Shown: positions 20,183 through 30,483, counted from the stretch's first letter. The stretch: DNA of 64,000 nucleotides from Chengkuizengella sp. SCS-71B (GCF_040100845.1 NZ_JAZHSH010000001.1:3146501-3210500), one strand, 5' to 3'. Notes: generated by a model not told the origin, from the letters alone. Numbers and translations: made by a program.

Positions 20183-21472
20183 TTACCCTTCTACACGGTA
20201 CACACTTTTAATTTCGTAAATAACATCCATGTTATTAAAATCATTCAGTACTTTTTCCATGCTTGCCATATTTGCGTCGTGAGTTACGATGATAATTTCT
20301 GCTGCTTGTAAATCTGGGTTTGGCTGTTGCACAACAGATTCCAAACTCACTTCATATTCCGTAAACACCTGTGTTATTTGTGCTAAAACACCTGCTTTAT
20401 CTGCAACGTAAAGTCGAATAAAGTTTTTATACACAACCTGATCCAGTGGCTTTAATTTTTTTTCTTTATATGAAGATGTAGTTGATCTACATCCATTCAC
20501 TTGAAGCATTGAATTTTTAACTACAGCAATTAAATCTGCTACCACCGAAGTGGCCGTTGGCATTTCCCCTGCTCCAGGTCCATAGAACATTGTTTCTCCA
20601 ACCGCTTCTCCATAAACATATACTGCATTAAACACGCCGTTCACATTCGCAAGGGGATGTGACTTTTTCACTAAAGTCGGTTGTACACTTAAATAGATTA
20701 AATCATCCTTACGTTCAGCAATGCCTAACAATTTAATCTCGTATCCTAAATGAGAGCTATAACGAATATCTTCTAAAGTAACATCTGAGATCCCTTTGAT
20801 ATTTACATCGTCTACGGTTATATATGTGTGAAACCCTAACGTTCCTAATATGGTCATTTTGTAAGCTGCATCAAAACCACCAACGTCTGAGGTTGGATCT
20901 GCTTCTGCAAAGCCTAATTGTTGGGCTTCTTTTAATACATCCTCGTATGATGCACCTTCAAAACTCATTTTGCTTAAAATATAGTTTGTTGTACCATTTA
21001 CAATTCCCATGATTTTTGTAATTCTATCAGATGATAAACCTTCTACTATTGTTCTAAGAATAGGAATTCCACCTGCAACACTTGCTTCATAAAACACATC
21101 GCGGCCATGTTCCTCCGCTTTTGCCAATATCTCATGACCATGCTGCGCCATTAAATCTTTATTAGCTGTAATGACATGTTTACCCTGTTCAAGTGCAGTT
21201 AGTATATAGTTTTTTGTTAATTCGACTCCACCCATGACTTCAATAATGATATCAATATTTTTATCTTCTATAACATCCCACGGATCTTCTGTTATTTTAT
21301 GCGGTTCTATATGAATATCTCTCAATTTATTTTTATTTTGAACTAGTATTTTCTCTATTTCAATAGAAGAGCCAATCTGTCTTTTAATATCATCTTGATG
21401 ACCCTCTACAATTCTCACAACACCTGTACCTACAGTTCCTAATCCCAGTAAACCTACTTTAAATGGTTTCAT
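20183..21472 (-). CDS. hom: Homoserine dehydrogenase
   Basis: A 429-residue enzyme reducing aspartate semialdehyde to homoserine. Rossmann motif VGLLGLGTVGTGV at the N-terminus, catalytic region GIVNGTTNYILSKM near residue 170 and GGFDAAYKMTILGTLGFH, and a C-terminal ACT domain (~350-429) for feedback by threonine. The frame extends to 21508, but ATG at 21472 follows GGGAGG and begins MKPFKVGLLG as in relatives. Confidence 0.97.
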   Translation of the reverse strand: MKPFKVGLLGLGTVGTGVVRIVEGHQDDIKRQIGSSIEIEKILVQNKNKLRDIHIEPHKITEDPWDVIEDKNIDIIIEVMGGVELTKNYILTALEQGKHVITANKDLMAQHGHEILAKAEEHGRDVFYEASVAGGIPILRTIVEGLSSDRITKIMGIVNGTTNYILSKMSFEGASYEDVLKEAQQLGFAEADPTSDVGGFDAAYKMTILGTLGFHTYITVDDVNIKGISDVTLEDIRYSSHLGYEIKLLGIAERKDDLIYLSVQPTLVKKSHPLANVNGVFNAVYVYGEAVGETMFYGPGAGEMPTATSVVADLIAVVKNSMLQVNGCRSTTSSYKEKKLKPLDQVVYKNFIRLYVADKAGVLAQITQVFTEYEVSLESVVQQPNPDLQAAEIIIVTHDANMASMEKVLNDFNNMDVIYEIKSVYRVEG

Positions 21473-21494
21473 TATTCTCCCTCCCAAAGTTATT

Positions 21495-21926
21495 TCATCC
21501 TTGCCCAATCACCTGCACTCTTTTAACACCTTCAAACTCCAAAGATTCCAGCAAATTTGCAAAATTTTCACCTATTGATGAGGTATCTACCGACATCACT
21601 ACATTCGCCATACCTTGAAGTGGAATCGTCTGGTTAATAGTTAACACATTACCTTTAAATTCCGCAACCAAAGCTATTACTTTGGAGAGGACACCTGAGC
21701 GATGATGTAAATCCATCGAAATAGTAACAATACTTTCAGTTTGTAGTTTATTTAAAGGAAAAATTCCATCTTTGTATTTATAAAATGCACTCCGACTCAA
21801 TCCTACTTTTTCTACAGCTTGATGAACGGTTTTCACCTCTCCATTTGCAAGAAGTTCTTTCGTTTGTATTGTTTTTAGTAATGATTCAGGCAATATATTT
21901 TCTTTTACTAAATAAAATTTCTCCAT
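21495..21926 (-). CDS. pheB: ACT-domain protein PheB
   Basis: A 143-residue protein: an N-terminal HTH-like half (KTVHQAVEKVGLSRSAFYKY) and a C-terminal ACT domain (~residues 68-143: SIVTISMDLHHRSGVLSKVI). This matches PheB/YszB of Bacillus, which sits between obg and pheA. It is a presumed amino-acid-responsive regulatory protein; its ligand is unproven. ATG at 21926 follows AGGGGGA, giving the family length (B. subtilis PheB 147). First gene of the operon. Confidence 0.9.
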   Translation of the reverse strand: MEKFYLVKENILPESLLKTIQTKELLANGEVKTVHQAVEKVGLSRSAFYKYKDGIFPLNKLQTESIVTISMDLHHRSGVLSKVIALVAEFKGNVLTINQTIPLQGMANVVMSVDTSSIGENFANLLESLEFEGVKRVQVIGQG

Positions 21927-21966
21927 ACGTCCCCCTGTTAAAGACTTATGTTTTTCTATAGTGGAC

Positions 21967-21995
21967 ATTATATCGAAATACCGGGAATAAAACAA
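21967..21995 (-). promoter_or_regulatory. Sigma-A promoter of the pheB-hom-thrCB-pheA-ilvE operon
   Basis: On the minus strand a perfect TATAAT (21967-21972) lies 17 bases from TTGTTT (21990-21995, four of six). The predicted start leaves a leader of only about 35 bases before pheB. No T-box or leader peptide fits in that space, so control is probably by a DNA-binding protein or at the enzyme level. Confidence 0.6.
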
Positions 21996-22025
21996 TAGTT
22001 AAGTTACCCACAAAAGTGAAGAGAA

Positions 22026-22058
22026 CCAAAAACCATCTCAGAGAATTTCTAAGATGGT
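22026..22058 (-). terminator. Terminator downstream of obg
   Basis: On the minus strand ACCATCTTAGA pairs with TCTGAGATGGT (22032-22058; eleven pairs, five-base loop) and is followed by TTTTTGG. A wider inverted repeat (AAAAGTGAAG, 22012-22021, with its complement at 22091-22100) brackets it. It separates the obg unit from the amino-acid operon. Confidence 0.78.
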
Positions 22059-22113
22059 AAAATGGTTTGTTTTATTTATTTGTGGGCTTGCTTCACTTTT
22101 TGGGGCGAAATTA

Positions 22114-23427
<1,314 letters not shown>

Positions 23428-23439
23428 TCAATTATGTAT

Positions 23440-24159
23440 TTAATCAAATTGTATCTCAATCGATATCCATTTTTCATTTACTTCTTCTTTTATCTTCAAC
23501 CTTTTCGTTTTGAACTTCATTACAATTGGATCTAAATCATTTTTGAATTGTGTTAGGTTCATCTTCCCAACAAATTCAAATGCTACATGCAACTTTTCCT
23601 GTTCTTCAAAAAAGTCAACCATTAGCTCATTATCAGAATCATTTGTATTTTTTGCATAGCTTTCAAATAAATTCAACAATTCAATTAATAAAAAAACATG
23701 ATCATTTAATTGGTTAGTAAACTTTTCTGGATAGTTCAGGCTTTGTTCAACTTTAAATTGGTATGACTTGCAATTCGTTTTCATTTTTAGTAAAACAAAT
23801 TCAAGAAAAGGAGTATTTAATTTAGCAATATTTCTTTCTTGCTGAATACTTTCCTTTAATTTTTCCACAATAAATATTAATTTATCAAACTTTTTAAGCT
23901 TGATATATCCAAAGATGAGTTGCAGCTCATTCATTAAGTCATGTTGATAATGATGAATAAAACTCAAAGTCTCACTCACCGATTGATCCCTTTCACTTGA
24001 CTTCTGCTTTTTTCTAACAAAAAAATGAAAGATAATTAGTATGACTGTAATCATGATGAGGATCCGACTTAACCAACCATTTGATGTTATAAAAATAAAC
24101 AGTAATAATAACAATACCAAAAGCTCAGTAATAAGACTCTTTCGTTTCCAATTTCCCAT
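23440..24159 (-). CDS. spo0B: Spo0B phosphorelay phosphotransferase, membrane-anchored form
   Basis: A 239-residue Spo0B. The dimerisation helix carries HHYQHDLMNELQLIFGYIKL, in which His73 corresponds to the phosphorylated histidine of B. subtilis Spo0B; the rest is a degenerate histidine-kinase-like domain. It passes phosphate from Spo0F to Spo0A. Unlike the soluble 192-residue B. subtilis protein, it begins with two hydrophobic helices (~residues 9-26 and 31-48). Position upstream of obg, after rpmA, is the conserved one. ATG at 24159 has GGGGA upstream. Confidence 0.85.
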   Translation of the reverse strand: MGNWKRKSLITELLVLLLLLFIFITSNGWLSRILIMITVILIIFHFFVRKKQKSSERDQSVSETLSFIHHYQHDLMNELQLIFGYIKLKKFDKLIFIVEKLKESIQQERNIAKLNTPFLEFVLLKMKTNCKSYQFKVEQSLNYPEKFTNQLNDHVFLLIELLNLFESYAKNTNDSDNELMVDFFEEQEKLHVAFEFVGKMNLTQFKNDLDPIVMKFKTKRLKIKEEVNEKWISIEIQFD

Positions 24160-24199
24160 AATACAATCCCCGTTTATATCCACATTTATTTTTAATTAA

Positions 24200-24233
24200 A
24201 TAAAAATCCCAGCGCATTCTATACGCCAGGATT
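24200..24233 (-). terminator. Terminator after rpmA
   Basis: On the minus strand a 13-base-pair stem with G-T wobbles (24205-24233, three-base loop) is followed directly by a run of five T and ATTT. It should end most rplU-prp-rpmA transcripts before spo0B-obg. Confidence 0.78.
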
Positions 24234-24253
24234 CATGTTTAAAGTGTTATTTA

Positions 24254-24544
24254 TTAAGCTTCTGCTGCTACTGGATATACGCTCACTTTTTTGCGATCGC
24301 GTCCCCAACGTTCAAATTTCACTACTCCGTCAACTTTAGAAAATAAAGTATCATCAGACCCAATACCTACATTGTTTCCAGGATGAATTTTTGTTCCACG
24401 TTGACGAACAAGGATATTACCAGCTCTAACAGCCTGACCGTCAGCACGTTTAGCACCTAAACGCTTTGAAATACTGTCACGACCGTTTTTTGTAGAACCT
24501 ACTCCTTTTTTAGAAGCAAATAACTGAAGATCTAACTTCAACAT
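24254..24544 (-). CDS. rpmA: 50S ribosomal protein L27 with cleavable N-terminal extension
   Basis: A 96-residue L27. It begins [20 protein letters not shown]: the nine-residue extension ending in LQLF before ASKKG is the type removed by the cysteine protease Prp in Firmicutes, exposing the N-terminus that reaches the peptidyl-transferase centre. The prp gene is directly upstream. The remainder ([37 protein letters not shown]) is canonical. Confidence 0.98.
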   Translation of the reverse strand: MLKLDLQLFASKKGVGSTKNGRDSISKRLGAKRADGQAVRAGNILVRQRGTKIHPGNNVGIGSDDTLFSKVDGVVKFERWGRDRKKVSVYPVAAEA

Positions 24545-24558
24545 AGTATCTACCTCCC

Positions 24559-24891
24559 CTACACGAGTTTATTAATAATGTTTACATAATCTTCATAAGA
24601 TTCCTGAATTGATTTCAACATGACAACCATCGATTCAAGAAGCAGTTGAGTTTGATCCGAGATTTCTCTCGCCTCAATATTAGGTATCTGTACATCGAGC
24701 AGCCCATTATGCATTTCTGCAGGCATTTCTATGTTTAATAAAGACTCAATTGCATTCACGGTTCCAATGGTGACCGTCGATACACCTGCACAAACGATAT
24801 CTTCACCTGATTCAGCAAATTCAGCATGTCCATCTACAAGATATCTGACAATTTTTTTCTCATGATCTCTTTCAATGGTTATGGTAATCAT
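24559..24891 (-). CDS. prp: Ribosomal-processing cysteine protease Prp
   Basis: A 110-residue YsxB/Prp protein that trims the N-terminus of L27. The His-Cys dyad is visible as [19 protein letters not shown], with His22 and Cys34 when started at ATG 24891, the same numbers as the Staphylococcus aureus enzyme. GAGGA lies six bases before this ATG; the longer frame to 24921 overlaps rplU and lacks support. It sits between rplU and rpmA, the standard place. Confidence 0.95.
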   Translation of the reverse strand: MITITIERDHEKKIVRYLVDGHAEFAESGEDIVCAGVSTVTIGTVNAIESLLNIEMPAEMHNGLLDVQIPNIEAREISDQTQLLLESMVVMLKSIQESYEDYVNIINKLV

Positions 24892-24901
24892 TAGATTCCT
24901 C

Positions 24902-25213
24902 TTATGCTTGAATTTTTTCAATAACTACTTTTGTATAAGGCTGACGATGACCTTGTTTACGATGGTAGTTTTTCTTAGGCTTATATTTGTAAACTGTAAT
25001 TTTTTTACCTTTACCGTGTCTCTCTACTTTTCCAGTTACACTTGCTCCAGAAACAGTAGGAGTACCTACTACTAATCCTGCATCGTTTGAAACAGCTAAT
25101 ACTGTGTTAAATGTTACTGATTCTTCTGCATTTGTATCTAGTTTTTCAATATAAAGCTCATCACCTTCTTGAACTTTGTATTGTTTTCCACCAGTTTCAA
25201 TAATTGCGTACAT
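24902..25213 (-). CDS. rplU: 50S ribosomal protein L21
   Basis: A 103-residue L21: [18 protein letters not shown] at the start and [19 protein letters not shown] at the C-terminus are full family signatures. First gene of the rplU-prp-rpmA operon, with GAGGAGGTG before the ATG and a conserved leader upstream. Confidence 0.98.
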   Translation of the reverse strand: MYAIIETGGKQYKVQEGDELYIEKLDTNAEESVTFNTVLAVSNDAGLVVGTPTVSGASVTGKVERHGKGKKITVYKYKPKKNYHRKQGHRQPYTKVVIEKIQA

Positions 25214-25320
25214 TTATCGCACCTCCTCATGTCTCAGACTCGCCAAATGAAAGGTGACACAATTGGATTAAAATCCATCATTGCATTCTTTTAATACCTT
25301 GTTTGAGCGGTTATAACATG
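25214..25320 (-). ncRNA. L21 leader (ribosomal protein autoregulatory 5' UTR)
   Basis: The ~100 bases upstream of rplU on the minus strand contain the conserved run CACCTTTCATTTGGCGAGTC just before the GAGGAGGTG site, plus a TGGATT/AATCCA hairpin. This resembles the Firmicutes L21 leader (Rfam L21_leader), thought to bind L21 for autoregulation. Recognition is from memory; a covariance-model search would decide it. A possible promoter (TTGTTG with TATGATAAC) lies upstream around 25350-25375. Confidence 0.62.
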
Positions 25321-25394
25321 TGTCATAAGCACACATCATTCAGATGTTATCATACTTACAGTAATAATGCAACAAAAGAGTTTTTGAAAAACGA

Positions 25395-26615
25395 TTATAA
25401 TACACGATTACATTTGGGACAAACCTTAACAGGTGAGTTGTTCATATTCCTTACTTTTTTTCTTGTCATTTCAAATAATCCAAGTTTCGTCCATCCCATT
25501 ACTGTCGTTTTCGTACGATCATCTTGTACAGCAGCTTCTAATTTCTCAGTAATTTCATCTCGATGGGTTTGAATTTCCATATCAATAAAATCAATAATGA
25601 TAATCCCACCAATGTCTCTTAATCTTAATAATCTAGCAATTTTCTCCACAGCTTCTAAGTTTGTTTCAAACACAGTCTGCTCTAAATCAACTGTACCAGT
25701 GTATTTTCCAGTATTTACATCAATTACAGTTAGTGCTTCTGTCTCGTCAACAACGATATATCCTCCGTTATCCAACCATATCTTAGATTTAAAAAATTTC
25801 TCTATTTGTTTTTCGATCTGATAAAACTCAAATATATACTGAGAATTGGGGTCATGCATTTTCACCCGATTTGAAAGTGATGGAGAAATGTTATGAACAA
25901 ACTGTTTAATAACTTTAGCTTTTTGAGCATCGTCAATGATAATTTCTTGCACTTCCGTTGTAAATAGATCTCGAACAATTCGCAATGAAATACCAAGTTC
26001 TTGATAAAGCTCAGCAGGAGCATTAGAGGATTCAAATCTGCTCTCAATTTCTTTCCAAATTCCCCTAATCTCAACAATATCTTTATTTAATGACTCCTTA
26101 CTCGCTTTCTCAGTAACCGTTCTTAATATAAGACCTTCCTCACCGATTCGTATCTCTTCCCCAATCGATTTTAAACGTTCTCTTTCATCGTTTGAATCAA
26201 TTTTTCGGGAAACAGCTACATAATTACCAAAAGGCACGTATACTACATACCTGCCAGGTATATTGTAATGAGTTGTAATTTTAGCACCCTTTTTCCCCAA
26301 TGGCTCTTTATAAATTTGAACCATAATCTCCTGTCCTACACGAATCAACTCTTGAATAGGCGGTTTATTTTTAGGTTTTTGTTCTAAGTTAACAGGTAAT
26401 AAATCATCACGATATAAAAAAGCATTTTTTCCTTTTCCAATATCAACAAATGCCGCCTCCATACCTGGCAAAACGTTTACAACCTTACCTTTATATACAT
26501 TTCCAACAGATTGCTTGTCCATTGTCTCTTCAACATAATACTCAGTCAATTGTCCTTCTTGTGTATATGCAACTTCAGTTAAATCCTTCTTATAGTGTAT
26601 AACGATTCTTTTCAT
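25395..26615 (-). CDS. rng: Ribonuclease G/E family endoribonuclease
   Basis: A 406-residue RNase E/G catalytic core. S1 domain at ~38-130 (VGNVYKGKVVNVLPGMEAAF), then the RNase-H/DNase-I-like region with TVIDVNTGKYTG (metal-binding Asp, near residue 305) and GGIIIIDFIDM, and a zinc-link-like CPKC at the C-terminus. It cleaves single-stranded A/U-rich RNA and matures rRNA. It lacks the long RNase E scaffold tail. B. subtilis has no such enzyme; its position next to rplU and spoIVFB is seen in other Bacillales. Confidence 0.93.
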   Translation of the reverse strand: MKRIVIHYKKDLTEVAYTQEGQLTEYYVEETMDKQSVGNVYKGKVVNVLPGMEAAFVDIGKGKNAFLYRDDLLPVNLEQKPKNKPPIQELIRVGQEIMVQIYKEPLGKKGAKITTHYNIPGRYVVYVPFGNYVAVSRKIDSNDERERLKSIGEEIRIGEEGLILRTVTEKASKESLNKDIVEIRGIWKEIESRFESSNAPAELYQELGISLRIVRDLFTTEVQEIIIDDAQKAKVIKQFVHNISPSLSNRVKMHDPNSQYIFEFYQIEKQIEKFFKSKIWLDNGGYIVVDETEALTVIDVNTGKYTGTVDLEQTVFETNLEAVEKIARLLRLRDIGGIIIIDFIDMEIQTHRDEITEKLEAAVQDDRTKTTVMGWTKLGLFEMTRKKVRNMNNSPVKVCPKCNRVL

Positions 26616-26699
26616 TATTACACTCCCAAATCATTAAAACTTTTTATTTTATTTTTATTTTACACAAAATTTCCCCAAAAAGTGAAATGTTAAAAAACC

Positions 26700-26730
26700 A
26701 CAAAAAATCAACCCTTTATTTTAGGGTTTA
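26700..26730 (-). terminator. Terminator overlapping the spoIVFB stop codon
   Basis: On the minus strand AACCCT and AGGGTT (26710-26715, 26723-26728) form a six-pair hairpin inside the last codons of spoIVFB, followed by GATTTTTTG. The TGA stop lies between stem and T-run. It would end the spoIVFA-spoIVFB transcript before rng. Confidence 0.68.
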
Positions 26731-27559
26731 AATAGGTTTGTATGATACGCTTTTCTGGTATAACTGCTTGAACTTTCCCTAAATCATTCAGTACATAAAT
26801 AATATGCATTTGATCACGTTTGAAACATCTTACAATTTCAGATATTGAACTTGAAGATTTAGCAAAAATCGGTTTTGTAGTTTCTTTTTTTTCTTTCATA
26901 TTTGCAAATGTCAATTCCCTATTTATTAGAAACCTTATAAAGGAATAAGGTATATTCCGAAAATAATACCAGTTCGAATATAATAAAAAAAATCCAATGA
27001 CCAATAGATTTAAATGTACACCTGAGTAAAACACGTCCATACAAGCATAAGCAATTATTAAAACACTCATCAGAAGACTGTTCCATGCACAGTATTTTAA
27101 AGAATTGTGATAGCTTATTTTATAACTGAGCAATGCCTGTACAATTTTACCTCCATCCAATGGTAAAATAGGTAATAAATTAAACAAAGCGATCATTAAA
27201 TTAGCTTGAATAAAATACTCAGACCAAACTAAATCAATCATTTCAGTTCTTTGTAATAAATAAACAAGTGCAATCATCCAACAATTTTGAAGTGGGCCAG
27301 CAGCTGCAACAATAATTTCTTCCTTAGCAGACGTATTTCGATGTGTTTCAACTTCAGCTACTCCACCAAACGGGAGCAATTGTACAGATTTTACTTCCCA
27401 ACCAAAGTTTTTTGCTGCTACAACATGCCCCATTTCATGTATAAAAACAATGGTGAACAAAGTGATTAACTCCCCAATATTTCCAGATAAAATTGAAGTT
27501 AACATGACTAATATAAACATGGGATGAAGTCGGTATTGTGTACCATGAATCTTAATCAA
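26708..27559 (-). CDS. spoIVFB: SpoIVFB, intramembrane protease for pro-sigma-K
   Basis: A 283-residue site-2-protease relative. The zinc ligands are in IVFIHEMGHVVAA (HExxH, near residue 41) and the third in NLLPILPLDGGKIV (near residue 138). A C-terminal CBS-like part follows (~215-283), as in B. subtilis SpoIVFB. It cuts pro-sigma-K in the mother cell. TTG at 27559 lies inside the spoIVFA 3' end (8-base overlap), so the two are translationally coupled, consistent with the SpoIVFA-SpoIVFB complex. Confidence 0.95.
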   Translation of the reverse strand: MIKIHGTQYRLHPMFILVMLTSILSGNIGELITLFTIVFIHEMGHVVAAKNFGWEVKSVQLLPFGGVAEVETHRNTSAKEEIIVAAAGPLQNCWMIALVYLLQRTEMIDLVWSEYFIQANLMIALFNLLPILPLDGGKIVQALLSYKISYHNSLKYCAWNSLLMSVLIIAYACMDVFYSGVHLNLLVIGFFLLYSNWYYFRNIPYSFIRFLINRELTFANMKEKKETTKPIFAKSSSSISEIVRCFKRDQMHIIYVLNDLGKVQAVIPEKRIIQTYLNPKIKG

Positions 27560-28391
27560 ATTGAATCACTTCCGCAGGATCAATAAATTGATTGTCCTTT
27601 CTTAAAGCAAAATATAAAATCCCTGCTTCGTCATTTTGTAGCTCTGAAACAACGCCAATCTGTTCTCCACCTTCTACCCAATCGTTCACCTGTAATGATG
27701 AATAAGTAACATATCCATAAATAGATTGAAGTTTGTTTACATGTTGAATTACTATCGTTAAGCCTGTAAACTCTGTATTTTCAACTGAAATGACTCTCCC
27801 TTGATCCAGCGCGATAATAGGTTCATTTTTCCTTGTTTTGATCGTAACACCAGACTTTGTAGACTCAAAAGCTGAGATGATTTTTCCATTAGCAGGATGA
27901 TGAATATTCTTAACTTGAGAGGTATTTACTTTTTCTGCTGGTATCTTGTTTTTTTCTGAATTGAAGGTTGGGATGAAGGAAGGGTATCCTTCAAACATTT
28001 GGTCATAAAGAGTTAAAAATGTTTTATTATCAAATGAATCTTCATTCATAACCTGTGTAATTAACACTTTCCCCTTTTCTGCCCATGGTGTTTCAAATTG
28101 AAATAATAGCCAGATGGTAATAAATAAGAGGAAGCTAATAGTAAATGTTGTCATGAAATGCTTTAGTAAAAAACTTTCTTCTCTATCATATTGTTTCAAA
28201 TGTGCCCATGGATCTTTTCTATGTTTCCACATAAATTCAGGATCATCTAATTTTTGGTCTAACAACTCCTGATGATTTCTCGGATTCATTTCATAATTGT
28301 TGTTGTTCAAAGGTTTATTATGTTTTTGTTTTTGAATAAGCTCATTTACACGTTGGTTCCTTCTTTGTTTAACACTCTTATTAATTTTCAT
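27552..28391 (-). CDS. spoIVFA: SpoIVFA, inhibitor and stabiliser of SpoIVFB
   Basis: A 279-residue protein: a long charged cytosolic N-terminus (~1-95), one membrane helix (~105-125), and a C-terminal LytM/M23-like domain (~180-279: GRVISVENTEFTGLTIVIQH, DWVEGGEQIGVVSE). The HxxxD and HxH zinc motifs of active M23 peptidases are missing, as in B. subtilis SpoIVFA, where this domain is the target of SpoIVB cleavage. ATG at 28391 follows GGGGTGA; the longer frame to 28481 has no ribosome site. Confidence 0.92.
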   Translation of the reverse strand: MKINKSVKQRRNQRVNELIQKQKHNKPLNNNNYEMNPRNHQELLDQKLDDPEFMWKHRKDPWAHLKQYDREESFLLKHFMTTFTISFLLFITIWLLFQFETPWAEKGKVLITQVMNEDSFDNKTFLTLYDQMFEGYPSFIPTFNSEKNKIPAEKVNTSQVKNIHHPANGKIISAFESTKSGVTIKTRKNEPIIALDQGRVISVENTEFTGLTIVIQHVNKLQSIYGYVTYSSLQVNDWVEGGEQIGVVSELQNDEAGILYFALRKDNQFIDPAEVIQFD

Positions 28392-28479
28392 ATTGTTCAC
28401 CCCAAAGGCTAGTCCATTTATTTTATGATTAATATTTATGATCATTTTGTAATGGTTAGAACCTATAGAAATAAAAAGC

Positions 28480-28520
28480 AAACAATAAACCGTATGAAAG
28501 CCAAAGCTCCATACGGTTGA
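28480..28520 (-). terminator. Terminator after rodA
   Basis: AACCGTATG (28488-28496) and CATACGGTT (28510-28518) form a nine-pair stem, extended in the loop by AGC/GCT. On the minus strand it is followed by a T-rich but broken stretch (TATTGTTTGCTTTTT). Moderate strength. Confidence 0.62.
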
Positions 28521-28544
28521 TTTATTAAAACAAATATTCAGCTA

Positions 28545-29666
28545 TCAGTAATCATCATCATACATCCATGGGCTATCTTGATGGACCTTAATACTCATCA
28601 CAATACCTATGCTCATCATATTAATTAAAATAGAAGTTCCTCCATAGCTAATAAAAGGTAGAGTAATGCCAGTTAGTGGCATTATTCCAATTAACATGCC
28701 GATGTTTTCAAAAATTTGGAATAGAAACATTGAAGTAATTCCCACAATAATGTAGGCACCTGCAAGATCTTTTGATTGAATGGCAATAATAATCAATCGA
28801 TATATTAATAAAAAGTATAATAACAGCAGTAACGAAGATCCTATAAAACCAAACTCCTCACCAACAATGGCAAAAATAGAATCTGAATAATCATAAGGTA
28901 CTGTCACAGTCCCATTAGAATAACCTTCTCCTAATAATCCGCCTGAACCAATGGCCATAATCGCCTGATCTTGATGATAAGTATCTCCAGCAGCTTCTGG
29001 AAATAAGATTGCATCTATCCGTTTAGTCCAATGTCCTTTACCACTATCACTTAAAAATGTTACGATTTGATCGTGAAAAGCTTGATACACTTGAAAGGAG
29101 GTAAAAGCAATAGCAGAAATGAGTAAAATACTAATTAAAACATAAGTATATTTTAAATTTCCAATCCAAAGCATTCCTATAAAAATTACAATATATATAA
29201 TCGCATTACCTAAATCAGGCTGCATAATAACAATAGTAAAAGGAATTAATACCACTAAACCAATTGGAAGTAAATCATTTACTATAGTCAATGGCTCTCC
29301 ATCACGTTTTTTTAGCAAATACGCAATCATGATAATTAATATAATCTTAACTAATTCAGCCGGTTGAAAGTTAACAATCCCAAAGTCATACCAACTTTTT
29401 GCATTATTTATTTCAGACCCAAAAAAAATCAATCCAATTAATATAAGAATACCGAATCCATAAAGATAGTATGCTCCTTTTATTAGAAGACGGTAATCAA
29501 ATAAAGAAAAGAAAACCATGGCTATAAAACCTATGAAGAAATATTGTACATGGTTTATATACAACCATGACTTATCTGAACTCTTTATTAAAAACGCACC
29601 AATGACCGTAAGAAAAATTAATACTATAATAATTACCCAATCTAATTGTTTCAACTTAGTTAGCAC
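28545..29666 (-). CDS. rodA: RodA/FtsW-family SEDS peptidoglycan polymerase
   Basis: A 373-residue SEDS protein with ten hydrophobic helices. Family marks: FQPAELVKIILIIMIAYLLK near residue 102 and EFGFIGSSLLLLLYF near 245, ending GITLPFISYGGTSILINM. SEDS enzymes polymerise lipid II with a partner class B PBP. Position behind minCD and among mre genes suggests the elongation-type RodA and not FtsW or SpoVE. GTG start at 29666, seven bases after minD ends. Confidence 0.88.
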   Translation of the reverse strand: MLTKLKQLDWVIIIVLIFLTVIGAFLIKSSDKSWLYINHVQYFFIGFIAMVFFSLFDYRLLIKGAYYLYGFGILILIGLIFFGSEINNAKSWYDFGIVNFQPAELVKIILIIMIAYLLKKRDGEPLTIVNDLLPIGLVVLIPFTIVIMQPDLGNAIIYIVIFIGMLWIGNLKYTYVLISILLISAIAFTSFQVYQAFHDQIVTFLSDSGKGHWTKRIDAILFPEAAGDTYHQDQAIMAIGSGGLLGEGYSNGTVTVPYDYSDSIFAIVGEEFGFIGSSLLLLLYFLLIYRLIIIAIQSKDLAGAYIIVGITSMFLFQIFENIGMLIGIMPLTGITLPFISYGGTSILINMMSIGIVMSIKVHQDSPWMYDDDY

Positions 29667-29673
29667 TTTGTGA

Positions 29674-30468
29674 TCATCCTATCCCCATGATCTTTTTTAG
29701 CTTATTAAATACACCCTTTTTTCTTTCTAACGCCATTAAAGGTACAGAATCTCCTAATATACGACGGGCGATATTGCGATATGCAACAGCTGCATCTGAA
29801 GTTGGATTCATTACTGTAGGTTCTCCTATGTTTCCAGATTTTATCACTTGTTGATCATCTGGTACAACCCCCAGTAAATCAATTGCTAATATAGAACAAA
29901 CTTCATCAATGTCCATCATATCGCCAGATTTCATCATATTCAGACGTACACGATTAATAATCAATTTTGGATTTTTAATATTGGAAGCTTCCAATAACCC
30001 AATTACTCGATCTGCATCTCTTACGGATGACATTTCAGGAGTTGATACAACAATGGCTTTATCTGCACCAGCAACAGCATTTCTGAACCCTCCTTCAATA
30101 CCAGCAGGGCAATCAATAATAATATAATCAAAATCTGGCTTTAAAGAGTCCACTATTTTTTTCACATCTTCTGGCTGCACAGCATCTTTATCCTTCGTTT
30201 GAGCAGCTGGAAGAAAATATAATTCTTCAAAACGTTTATCTTTTACTAAGGCCTGAGCTATTCTACAGGTCCCTTCAACTACATCTACCAAATCATAAAT
30301 AATTCTATTTTCCAAACCCATGACTACATCTAAATTCCTCAGTCCGATATCTGTATCTAACAAACATACTTTTTTACCTAACATTGCCAAGGCAGTTCCT
30401 ATGTTAGCTGAACTTGTAGTTTTACCAACTCCACCTTTACCTGAAGTAATGACGATTGCTTCTCCCAT
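29674..30468 (-). CDS. minD: Septum site-determining ATPase MinD
   Basis: A 264-residue deviant Walker-A ATPase (ITSGKGGVGKTTSSANIGTA) with DTDIGLRNLDVVMGLENR, DYIIIDCPAGIE and a C-terminal amphipathic membrane-targeting helix (KKGVFNKLKKIMGI). It recruits MinC and positions the septum with DivIVA/MinJ in Bacilli. It follows minC by 15 bases with a strong GGAGGTGA site. Confidence 0.98.
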   Translation of the reverse strand: MGEAIVITSGKGGVGKTTSSANIGTALAMLGKKVCLLDTDIGLRNLDVVMGLENRIIYDLVDVVEGTCRIAQALVKDKRFEELYFLPAAQTKDKDAVQPEDVKKIVDSLKPDFDYIIIDCPAGIEGGFRNAVAGADKAIVVSTPEMSSVRDADRVIGLLEASNIKNPKLIINRVRLNMMKSGDMMDIDEVCSILAIDLLGVVPDDQQVIKSGNIGEPTVMNPTSDAAVAYRNIARRILGDSVPLMALERKKGVFNKLKKIMGIG

Positions 30469-30483
30469 TGTTAATCACCTCCG

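Noticed and set aside
21927-22113. A T-box or other riboswitch upstream of the amino-acid operon.
   Set aside because: No GGGTGGnACCGCG-like sequence is present; the promoter leaves a leader of only ~35 bases, and the large hairpin belongs to obg termination.
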